A stretch of 64,000 nucleotides of DNA. Origin: Dimorphilus gyrociliatus (Eukaryota; Annelida; Polychaeta; Dinophilidae). Below the pieces are notes generated by a model, which ran no database searches, had not been told where the DNA came from, and saw nothing but the letters and a program-made list of their open reading frames with translations. Each line of letters starts with the position of its first letter. Within the stretch, counting starts at the first letter, position 1. Location: NCBI GenBank assembly GCA_904063045.1, contig CAJFCJ010000002.1:1696422-1760421 (forward strand), read 5' to 3'. The position numbers were made by a program, and so were the translations under genes. Shown here piece after piece: positions 55,789 to 64,000 of the stretch.

Positions 55789-58700
55789 ATGGATAATGTT
55801 ACAAATATTGAATCAATAGAAAGGGTAAGTAATAAATATATACTTCCCGCCTGTTAGGTCCATAGGAAAAAGCTAAATGACTTGTTTATCAGGCGATAAG
55901 TGAATTATACAACGGTTCAACCGAGCAAAGATCTCTTGCCAATCAATGGCTCATTCAAGTTCAACTATCGCCTGACGCGTGGAAGTTTTGTTGGAAATTG
56001 CTTGATTTTGAAAAAGTTAGTTGTGAAATATTACCTTTTGCTTTAGTGAACTTTGCAATATAAATATTATTTTATAGGCTTTTGAAGTCCAGTTTTTTGG
56101 TGCCTGCACTCTTTATGTCAAAATATCAAAATTTTGGTTTGTCTTTAATCACAGAAAGTAATAATAGCGTTTAATATTTGCTTCAAAATAGGGGAGAACT
56201 GAATAGTGACTCCGAAGAAAATCATGAAATTATTGAACAACTCAGACTTAAACTTTTCGATATCGTTGTTAAGTATTCTCAATCGAATGGTTTAAAAGCT
56301 GTAGCTGGGAGATTAACTGTGGCTTTTTCATCTTTTATATTACATTCCGTTACGAACATATGGAAAACAGCAATAGACGAAATATTTGCGAATTTAGGTA
56401 GATGTTTAGAAGTTTTCATTCAACATGATAAAGTAAATATTTAACTTCTTTTGTTTTTTTCTTTTTAGCAACCTTTCAAAATGAAACAATGAATCGGCTA
56501 TTTCTTGAAATTCTTACTTCTCTTCCAGAAGAATTAAATAATGGAAGTTTTATGAATAGAGTAGACGTTATATCTGTTTTAAGACAGCATAGCGATAGAA
56601 GTAAATAAAATTACAACTAAAAATCATTTATATACTTTCATTACTCCTAACAGTATTTAATTTACTGTCAACTCTTTTGAACTCTTCTGATAATCAATTT
56701 GGTGCTACTCAAGCTTTGAAATGCTTTTCTTCGTGGATCACCATATCACTACCTTTACAACAAATTGCACCTACAGTAGTTGAAATATTCAAATTTTTAT
56801 TTGATATAACTACATTTGATGCTGCTGTGGAAACTTTATGTAATATATTTAGTCATGGAGAAGTATCCACCTATAAAAATACTATATATGAATTTTTCTT
56901 TCCAAAATTGGTAAGAAAATTTATTATTACTTTTTAATATGAAAGAAAAAATATATCTCGCTTTATATATATATATATATTTATACACTACTTCGTACAG
57001 GACGAACTTTTCTCTCTGATTGTATCTGCACAACAAAACAACGACAGTGATACTTGCCATGGTTTAACGAGGATAATAACTACATTAGCTGATTCGAGTA
57101 TATCCATTATTAAGTCATGCGCTGCATCCGGCGAAGAAGCTAGAATACAAAGAGTGGCTAAATTTCTTGAATTGGTTTTAGTAAGTGCTCTTATTAAATA
57201 TATATTAATTAATAATTTGATTTTTAACGTTTGGAAAACAAAAATCTTTATATTTCTTTTCTTTTATTTTTTAGCAATGCAGTCGCATGCCGGGTTTTTA
57301 TCCAATAGATGAACAAAGTTCTGATATGCCTTTTACATTTTGGTATAATTTACAAGACGAAATATGGAATCTTTCCGCTCAAGAGAGAACACCTGAAGTG
57401 ATGTCATTTTTTCAGGGATATTATTTTCAATTGGTCGATGTTATTCTCGTCAAAACCGTCCTTCCTCCTAAAAAGGTTATGGACACATGGGGTTCTGATG
57501 AGATGGAGGGTAGCCGATGTTACCGACAAGACGTGGGAGATGTTGTAATGTATATGTATAACGTTCTTCATACTCAACTTCTAAAGCATATTTGTGAACG
57601 ACTATCTACATTTCTTCAAAATACCGACACATCTATACAATATATAGAGGCAGCATTGTTCCTATTGCGCAGCGTAGCTGATGCAGTTGATTTGGAGGAA
57701 ACTACTTATATTCCAGCTGTTTTCGAACTATTACCTAGATTACCGCAAGAAGACTGTCTCATTCAGCAATCGTTATTTGTTATTAGCTCATTTGCAGAAT
57801 GGTTGTCCAATCATCCAGATATTTTGTATCCACTTAAAGCGCTCCTTATACGAGGTTTAATTGCAAAGGAAACTGCATTACCTGCCTCCCTGGCTCTTAA
57901 GGAAATTTTAAGAGAGCATCAACATTGCGCTCACGAATATGCTGAAGATGTTTTACAAGCCATCTTCGAAGTTTTTCAAGCGAACAGTGTTGGTGTTCGA
58001 GAGCAGAATAGATTAGCTAGTTGTGCTGCCTTGATAATCGCCGTTCTTCCTTTTGATGACGCTAGACGTTGCGCTGATACAGTTCTCTCACCAAAATTTC
58101 TCGAATTTCAGGTGGCTGCATCTAGTCCAAATAAGTATGCTTTGGCTGTTAATGTACTGAACATTTTTAGTGGATTCTTTTACTTTTTGAACGTTTATAC
58201 AAGTGAAGAGTTACCGCATTCGCCAAAAAATGGTGAACTAGTAATTGAATTAGTTAGCAAGCTACTGCCATCGCTGAAGGTGGCTTTAGAAACCCACCAA
58301 GCCAGAGAGGAAATTGTACAAGCGACCTGCACACTCTTTAAAAGAGCTATAAGGTCATCCCTAAACGACTTTTCGGCTCTCTTTTCTGATACGACTTCTC
58401 TAATAATTCAACTATATCCTGTGAAACCACATGCTTCCGTCCTAGATCTGTCTAGTCAACTATTAACTTTAATGGTTTCGGACGAGGGTAATTATCGAGA
58501 AATGGCTCAGAGAACGTTTTGCGAGATCTGTTCATATTCGTTAAAGTTATTTGAAGGAACAATTGATCCTGATATCGCCGAAGCTTTTATGTCCTTTCTT
58601 GGGCTTTTAGTTCGAAGATCGACAGATCTGTTTTTGACTATTAATAATAAAACACTGATGGAGGCAGCTATTTTCTGCGCCAGTGCAAAAGAATCTGGAA

Positions 58701-59168
58701 CTGTAAAGCAAGCTTGCTTTTTTTTAACAAATTTTATTTCGGCCCCCCATCGTCTGAATTCACCCAACCATCCAGTGAGACAGGCTGTCGGAGAATATGG
58801 TCGACGGCTTGTCAACGTAATGATAGGTGGAATTGCTGGAAATTCTCCTAGAATTGTTGTAGATTCATTTGCAGAAGTTATAACTGCTTTAAACAAATAT
58901 GAGATTACTTTACATAGCGCCTGGTTAAAAGCCGCGTGCGAAGAGTATGATTTAGTTGATAAAGCGATCTTTGCTTCAAGAATATTACGGTAAATAATAG
59001 AGTATCTTTTAAGAAACATTTAATTTCTAAAGCAATAATTTTAATTATCGCAGAGAAAAGAATAATAGAAGGCGTATCGCCGAAATCGTACAAGAATATA
59101 CATTAAAGTGGCGAGGCCTAATGTCAACAGAGTATGGAAGGCAAACAGCAATGCTGGCTCTATCTTAG
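55789..59168 (+). CDS. IPO13: Importin-13 (karyopherin beta family)
   Basis: RanGTP-dependent bidirectional transport receptor (imports MAGO-Y14 and UBC9, exports eIF1A in mammals). ATG at 55789 (MDNVTNIESIERAISELYNG). The importin-beta N-terminal region has WLIQVQLSPDAWKFCWKLL and FEVQFFGACTLYVKISKFW (human: QYFGASALHIKISRYW). Then LKCFSSWITISLPLQ and CSRMPGFYPIDEQSSDMPFT (human: GIPGHYPVNETTSSLTLT), FWYNLQDEIWNL, YYFQLVDVILVKTVLPP. A large exon (about 57287-58989) carries the rest of the HEAT repeats. The last exon ends REKNNRRRIAEIVQEYTLKW and TAG at 59166-59168. About 940 aa, near the human length of 963. The family match runs over the whole protein; TNPO3 fits less well. Confidence 0.94.
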
Positions 59169-59565
59169 GATCAAAGCAATTTACCATACCAGATTCATGT
59201 TCATATATTTATTATATCTTTTCTAATAACGCAAACTGTTGAAAAATCAATAAATGTTGAAAACAAGCTCAAGCCTTTTTACAATTCAGGCATATCTATA
59301 TCGTTAAGGTCATACGGAAAATGAATATTCTGTACAAGCCATTTTTTAAACCACAAAAAAATGAATATACATAAACGGGTCAAATCATTTATTCAAACTA
59401 AGGAGAAAAAAGGGTGGGGAATGCGAATATGGTTGATATAACAAGCTGGTTGCTCGGAGTTAAATATTCAATACAAATCTCTTTTTCTTATGCAAATAAA
59501 TAGGTAGCTCAAATAAAAAAAAACTATATATTAGAATATATATAAACATATCATTTTTTTTCAAG
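59169..59565. other. Spacer, IPO13 / first PLAC8 gene
   Basis: 397 bp with the IPO13 3' UTR (AATAAATG at about 59250) and PLAC8 promoter; no gene. Confidence 0.5.
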
Positions 59566-59919
59566 ATGGCTGTAAACAATGACTGGACACATAGTTTATT
59601 TGATTTTTCTAAAATTGATAATCGTCTTTGTCTTTTAACGATATTCTTTCCATGCTTTTTACAAGGTAAAAATGCGGAGGCTATTGGCTATAACCGGAAG
59701 GTATGCTTCACAGCCATTTTGGTCCCTATATTGAATTGTTACGCCCTTACAACAACAAGAAAGAAGTTAAGAAAAATTCGAGAAATAAAAGGCACTATAT
59801 CAAAAGATTATCTTTTATCATTGTTCTGCTGTTATTGTAGCTTGATTCAGCAAACTAAAGAAATTGAATTGATGAAAGAAGAAGATTACGTTAGAAATCA
59901 AACAATGGAGCGTTTATGA
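59566..59919 (+). CDS. PLAC8/cornifelin-domain Cys-rich protein, copy 1
   Basis: 117 aa, intronless. Family features: DWTHSLFDFSKIDNRLCLLT, then FFPCFLQGKNAEAIG (consensus PCxxxGKxxE), a hydrophobic stretch (CFTAILVPILNCYALTTT), RKKLRKIREIKGTI, and CCYCSLIQQTKEIE. The domain occurs in animal PLAC8/cornifelin and in plant cell-number/cadmium-resistance proteins; its biochemical role in animals is unclear. The ATG sits in TCAAGATGGCTGT, a YY1-like start context. First of three tandem copies. Confidence 0.88.
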   Translation: MAVNNDWTHSLFDFSKIDNRLCLLTIFFPCFLQGKNAEAIGYNRKVCFTAILVPILNCYALTTTRKKLRKIREIKGTISKDYLLSLFCCYCSLIQQTKEIELMKEEDYVRNQTMERL

Positions 59920-60009
59920 AATAAATATTATCCCGTTAACTTATTTCTTTCATCGCTAATACTCATAATTAATTATTCATAATTCTAATTTTTCAATATG
60001 GTGCTTTCC

Positions 60010-60030
60010 CCTTCCCTCCCTCCCTCCCTC
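60010..60030. repeat. (CCCT)n pyrimidine tract
   Basis: Four perfect CCCT units in an otherwise AT-rich spacer. Confidence 0.8.
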
Positions 60031-60657
60031 TTCCTGCTCCAGCTCCTTCTAGACGATATATAAGATATACTTGTACATACGCTTTCATATTTAATAATTA
60101 TGCAGTAAAATTTACAGTTTTAATAATTCAACTTTCTGTTTCATTGTTGAAATAAAATGTTACAAGGCTTCTGTTAGCTTCTCCATTATTTAATCGGTAA
60201 TAAAGCCTATTAATTGCTATAATATAACAACAAGAATATAAGATAATACACACGTCTAATAAAACGCGATATATATTCATTTACAATATATTTAAAATTA
60301 TAAATAACTTAACATTTTATCGTTCAAAGGTAAATAATAGAAAATTTGAAATTTTGTAAGGAATAAAGATCTGAAAGGGGCCAAAATTTTTGTTTTCTAT
60401 AGTAAGAAAATACTCGCTTCGTATAGTCCTATATCGGCCATAAATGTACGAAGAATTTATTTAGCGCAACATTATACTGTATAATATAGTATATAATAAG
60501 CAATAGCTGTTAACAGTAAAACAAAGATCAACTTTTTCTAGGTTACGCGTACTATATTTAAGTTAAAATTCTCTTTCCATTGTTTGCAAATTATCCTTGG
60601 TAAATAATTGAAAAGTTTATAACTCTCTGTAAATAATAGTAACCCAGATATAAGGTA

Positions 60658-60658
60658 G

Positions 60659-60689
<31 letters not shown>

Positions 60690-60829
60690 GTAAGAAGTGT
60701 GAGTAAGAGGTAGATAGACAGATAGGCGGGCAGTATACATCTGTCTGTACGTGTATGTGTGTGAAGATGTACCCGCAAGCGCGAAGTAGATAGGCTTGCC
60801 ACAATTGAGAGAGAGAGAGAGAGAGAGAG
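60658..60829. repeat. Paired (GA)n tracts
   Basis: (GA)n of about 29 nt at 60658-60686 and about 23 nt at 60807-60829, same orientation, 120 bp apart. GA repeats are GAGA-factor-type sites in insects and common promoter microsatellites; here they lie about 0.65 kb upstream of PLAC8 copy 2. Confidence 0.85.
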
Positions 60830-61478
60830 CTGAATAGTGGATATGTATAAAGTATATTTCGGCCTTACACCTTACACACAATATCTTTGTATAAATTTAT
60901 ACAAAGAGATAGATAGCGAAATATAGAAAAAGTTTTTATATTAGACACTTTAACATACTTTAAAAACCTAAGGAAACTTTTCAAGAGTATAAAAGAAAAA
61001 CTATAAATAGCTTTTTTTATGGGACTATGACGAGCTAGAATAAAGGGTGTGGCATCCGATGAGGCTAAAATTGGGAATTCCACTGTAAATGCTATTGATA
61101 TTCACATCAATAACGCAGTACATAGGGTAACGATGGAATATTTTAAACAGATTATTGAATATATATTTTAGATCAATATAAGAATATAAGCGAAGTAGGA
61201 GAGCAAGAAACGAAATGGAGAATTGCGGTTAGGCTACACCTTTGATAAAAGTTTGTAGGTGTAGTATTGAAATATCAGTTAAAAATAAAGTTTTGTTGGT
61301 TTGTTGAAGACAGGGTACGGTGTTCTCATCAGATTAAAAGAGAGCTCTATACGTATCGGAAAGGGAGACCATGGTTTAAAAGCTCGCTTCGGGAATTTAA
61401 CCCATTCATCCTATTGACATCAGCCTTTGAGAAGGCGTAGTAGATATTAAAACACGCTTTGGTATCTTGATTTTAAAT

Positions 61479-61826
61479 ATGGCTGGAACAGGAGATTGGC
61501 AAAATGGTTTGTGCGGATGTTTTAACGACATTGGACTCTGCATAATCACTTACTTTGTTCCTTGCTATACCCAAGGAAAAAATGCAGAAGTAGTAGGAGA
61601 GAGCTGCCTGCTTTGTGGTTTATCTCTCATGGTTCCTTTACTCAATATCTATGCTCGCGTAACTACTAGGGGTAAAATAAGAGATCAGAGAGGAATTCCT
61701 GGAGGATGCTGTCACGACTTCCTTTTAGTAATTTTCTGCAGTTTGTGCACTTTGGTCCAAGAAGGACAGGAAGTTAAAGCTATGGGCGGACAAGCCGTTG
61801 ATAATGAAAAGATGGAAAGGGAATAG
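61479..61826 (+). CDS. PLAC8/cornifelin-domain Cys-rich protein, copy 2
   Basis: 115 aa, intronless, ATG 61479 (MAGTGDWQNGLCGCFNDIGL). The most family-like of the three: DWQNGLCGCFND (family: DWxTGLCDCxxD), FVPCYTQGKNAEVVGES, CLLCGLSLMVPLLNIYARVT, RGKIRDQRGIPGGCCHDF, FCSLCTLVQEGQEV. Two hydrophobic stretches could insert in a membrane. Confidence 0.92.
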   Translation: MAGTGDWQNGLCGCFNDIGLCIITYFVPCYTQGKNAEVVGESCLLCGLSLMVPLLNIYARVTTRGKIRDQRGIPGGCCHDFLLVIFCSLCTLVQEGQEVKAMGGQAVDNEKMERE

Positions 61827-62156
61827 AATGGAATAACTAACATATATCTTAAAGAAAAGTGGCTATTAGCTTATTCTGTTTTCAACAATTTATATCCTTG
61901 TAATTGAATAGACCTATACTAGAAGAGCGCTTTCTTAGTAGTATAGAATTTTTTAAGAGAAATGCTAAGTTTTCCTGTAGTTTGAAATATTTTATAGTAA
62001 TAAAAAAAAGAAATTTAATAAAATAAATTATCTGCAGCGACAGCTACTTCTATAGTTTTTTTTTAGTTATTTTTATGAATTGTAACATCTGTTACGCACA
62101 AACGCTTTCAATATATGTATATGTATATATACGCCGTATTGTGTACAATATACAGT

Positions 62157-62192
<36 letters not shown>

Positions 62193-62287
62193 TCATGTAG
62201 TCTTCATCGCTAAAATACGTGTATATCGACAATTTATAGCGTAATTGCTTCTTCTTTCGCTATAATGAAATTTGTACTCATATCAAC
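61827..62287. other. Spacer between PLAC8 copies 2 and 3
   Basis: 461 bp. Holds the 3' UTR of copy 2 (AATAAAATAAA near 62015), then the (AT)n tract at 62157-62189. Confidence 0.5.
62157..62189. repeat. (AT)n microsatellite
   Basis: About 15 AT units preceded by TATACAGTA, the reverse complement of the flank seen at 21025 and 34939. Confidence 0.9.
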
Positions 62288-62632
62288 ATGACTGAACGAA
62301 TGGGATGGCAGTTTGGACTTTTCTCCTGTTTCGACGATTGGAGTACATCGATTATTACCTACATTGTACCTTGTTATACGGCAGGTAAAAATGGAGAGGC
62401 TGTAGGAGAGAGCTATAAATCTACCGCTTGGCTACAGCTTTTGCCTATAGTCAACTGTGTATTGAATTCAAAAATTCGTGGTAAAATTCGACTCCGATTC
62501 GAAATCCAGGGTAATTTCGGACTGGACTTGTATACGTATATTTACTGTTACTATTGCGCTCTTATTCAAGATTATCGTCAGTTAAATGCAGTTAGGACAA
62601 CGCCTATTCCGCTTAAAATTCAAAGAGTTTAA
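62288..62632 (+). CDS. PLAC8/cornifelin-domain Cys-rich protein, copy 3
   Basis: 114 aa, intronless, ATG 62288 (MTERMGWQFGLFSCFDDWST). Keeps IVPCYTAGKNGEAVGESYK, RGKIRLRFEIQGNFGLDLY and YCYYCALIQDYRQL. It lacks several cysteines of copy 2 (GESC becomes GESY; GGCCHDF becomes GNFGLDL) and the N-terminal Asp-Trp, so it is diverging. Confidence 0.86.
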   Translation: MTERMGWQFGLFSCFDDWSTSIITYIVPCYTAGKNGEAVGESYKSTAWLQLLPIVNCVLNSKIRGKIRLRFEIQGNFGLDLYTYIYCYYCALIQDYRQLNAVRTTPIPLKIQRV

Positions 62633-62919
62633 GCGATATGGCCTGTCGTGTCTCGTATAAACATACACCAACCCACCTGAATTACAATTGTATAAGTTTT
62701 TTTTGTGATGCACTTATAGCAAACGTATGCTATGTTTACATTTTTAGCTTTATAGTTAACTAGATGATTAATCAATTCAAGTGCACATCTGTTTTATTCA
62801 TTTCAAAATTATAAAACCAAGAGTATTCACAACGATTTGTATTTTATTTCTTTTAGGCGAGAAATCGGCTTACTTCGGAATTTTTACATTAAAAAAATAT
62901 CAGCACCAAACGCGAAAAA
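62633..62919. other. Spacer, convergent PLAC8-3 / DDX43 3' ends
   Basis: 287 bp of 3'-UTR sequence for both genes. Confidence 0.5.
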
Positions 62920-64000
62920 TCAAAACGAAAACATTGAGAAATTGTCGTTTCTTCTAATTCCCCTACCCCTACCGTAGCCACTATTACCACCTGCTCCGGC
63001 TCCTCCTGCTCCTCCCCTGCGTCTCCCATCTTTTGAACCTGCTAAACTGAGTTCATTTACAGTTCTTCGTTCATTAAATCTTTTCTCTCGTTTTCTTTCT
63101 CTCATTATAGAAAACCTATCTGCCATACTCCTCAACTGATCAGGAACTAACTGTTCAGCTTCTTCGAGAATATCTATCAATTCTGCCGCTCGGGCCCAGT
63201 CATTTCTTGTCATAAATGTGATGGATTTACCCCTTCGTCTGTGAAAGATATTTCATTGCAGTCGTTATAGAAATGACTAATGTTCTATTACCCTGCCCTG
63301 CCAGTTCTTCCTACACGATGAACGTATTCTTCAATATGACGAGGAAAGTCGTAATTCAAAACGTACCTGAGATAAAAAAAATAAGTCAGCTTTAAATGTA
63401 AAAGATGTGACTCATTTTTACTCACGATATATCTTTTATGTCTATGCCTCTGGAGGCGACGTCAGTAGCAATTAGGATTGATACATTTCCTTCCTTTAAA
63501 TCTAACAAAGCTTGCTCCCTATCACTCTGATCGCGGTCACCGTGAAGTGATTGACAGTAGATACCTTGTAAAGCAAAATCACTAGCAATGTCATCAGCCC
63601 TATTTAAAAAAAAATCATCTATAAAGTTTATAGTTTTACTGTTAATTTAAACTGACACAGTCTTCCGTCCAACAAATACAATAACTTTCTCGTCTGGCTT
63701 TCTTTCTTCATGTATAAAATTTAATAACTGTTTATAAAAAAAATTACAACAATTAACTATAAAGCAATATGAACATTTCTATTTAGTATACCAAACATCT
63801 TTTCTCATCTTCATCTATTATCCTTATTTCTTGTTCAACACTGTGAACAGCCTACTCAAAAATATTTCAAAATTAAAAAATGTTGTAGACTTTCCCATTT
63901 TTAACTTACGGCTAAATCGAGTGAACCTACAAAACATGTAACAGGATTTTTCATGTATTGTTTGGCTAATCTTCTAACATTTTCTGGCCATGTAGCGCTA
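62920..64000 (-). CDS. DDX43: DEAD-box RNA helicase DDX43, partial (N-terminus off window)
   Basis: ATP-dependent RNA helicase of the DDX43/HAGE group, germline-linked in animals. From 64000 downward: [20 protein letters not shown] (motif III SAT) and [48 protein letters not shown] (motif IV), [20 protein letters not shown] with [14 protein letters not shown] (motif V), [20 protein letters not shown] and TGRAG (motif VI), and the last exon [20 protein letters not shown]. The protein ends in a Gly/Arg-rich tail ([20 protein letters not shown], then NFSMFSF). The C-terminal block TRNDWxxAxELIxILExA is specific to DDX43/DDX53. Motifs Q to II and any KH domain lie beyond 64000. Exons are split by introns of about 55-70 nt. 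Confidence 0.92.

Larger units (their letters stand above)
59920..61478. other. Spacer between PLAC8 copies 1 and 2
   Basis: About 1.56 kb. Has a (CCCT)n pyrimidine run (60010-60030), AT-rich sequence and two (GA)n tracts (60658-60686 and 60807-60829). The overlapping minus-strand frames at 60538-60881 are produced by the GA tracts. No remnant of a fourth PLAC8 copy was seen. Confidence 0.5.

Noticed and set aside
60538-60881. Three overlapping minus-strand open frames full of Leu-Ser repeats
   Set aside because: They are translations of the two (GA)n tracts and have no start context, splice support or domain.
1-64000. Bacterial-style operons, CRISPR arrays, insertion sequences
   Set aside because: Spliceosomal introns throughout and animal gene families; no regularly spaced repeats or transposase frames were seen.

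Overview
The window is nuclear DNA from an animal with a small, compact genome. It is AT-rich, with spliceosomal introns that are often only 53-65 nt (GT...AG), many intron-dense genes and short intergenic spacers on both strands. Gene content is broadly metazoan: PLC-gamma with SH2/SH3 domains, SAS-6, JIP3/4, exocyst EXO84, SPO11, DGK-epsilon, importin-13, eIF2B-alpha, Sm D1. Protein similarity to vertebrate homologues is high. That fits a compact-genome invertebrate, perhaps a lophotrochozoan such as a miniaturised annelid, but the sequence alone does not fix the phylum.

Layout. 1-3969 (-): PLC-gamma, C-terminal end off the left edge. 5226-7526 (+): SAS-6. 8538-9515 (+): GRTP1-type TBC RabGAP. 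10661-17596 (-): JIP3/4 scaffold with an 18-nt microexon and an alternative terminal exon. 18045-20936 (+): EXOC8. 20937-24129: largest gene-poor stretch. 24130-26468 (+): CWF19L2. 26782-27902 (+): SLX4IP-like, overlapping by 17 nt an unknown basic nuclear protein at 27886-29206 (+). 30033-30645 (+): secreted ten-cysteine peptide. 30726-31444 (-): APRT. 31771-33196 (-): PNKD, head-to-head with DGKE (33485-36740, +). 37552-38719 (-): short ZYG11/ZER1-like LRR protein. 39023-40399 (-): eight-finger C2H2 protein, head-to-head with EIF2B1 (40997-41899, +), whose stop codon overlaps that of SPO11 (41896-43556, -). SPO11 is head-to-head with SNRPD1 (43920-44591, +). 44793-45405 (-): MIF-family protein. 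46175-47772 (+): SLC35F1/F2. 48255-49417 (-): IBA57. 49990-51102 (+): SLC25A44, perhaps with an N-terminal extension. 52730-53431 (+) and 53626-55473 (-): two unrecognised genes. 55789-59168 (+): importin-13. Three tandem PLAC8-domain genes (59566, 61479, 62288; +). 62920-64000 (-): DDX43, N-terminal part off the right edge.

The genes do not form one pathway. They are housekeeping and signalling loci packed head-to-head and tail-to-tail, so promoters and 3' ends are shared or overlapping. Candidate NRF1-type (GCGCATGCGC) and CTCF-type (AGRTGGCGCT) motifs lie in the spacers. The most notable observations are the JIP microexon and alternative terminal exon, both supported by reading phase and homology; the internally duplicated cysteine framework of the secreted peptide; the SLX4IP-like/unknown ORF overlap; the 4-nt stop-codon overlap of EIF2B1 and SPO11; and substitutions at functional residues in SPO11, the MIF-family protein and the first C1 domain of DGKE.

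No rRNA, tRNA, CRISPR array or intact transposon was recognised by eye. Exon boundaries were read manually and are approximate unless given exactly.
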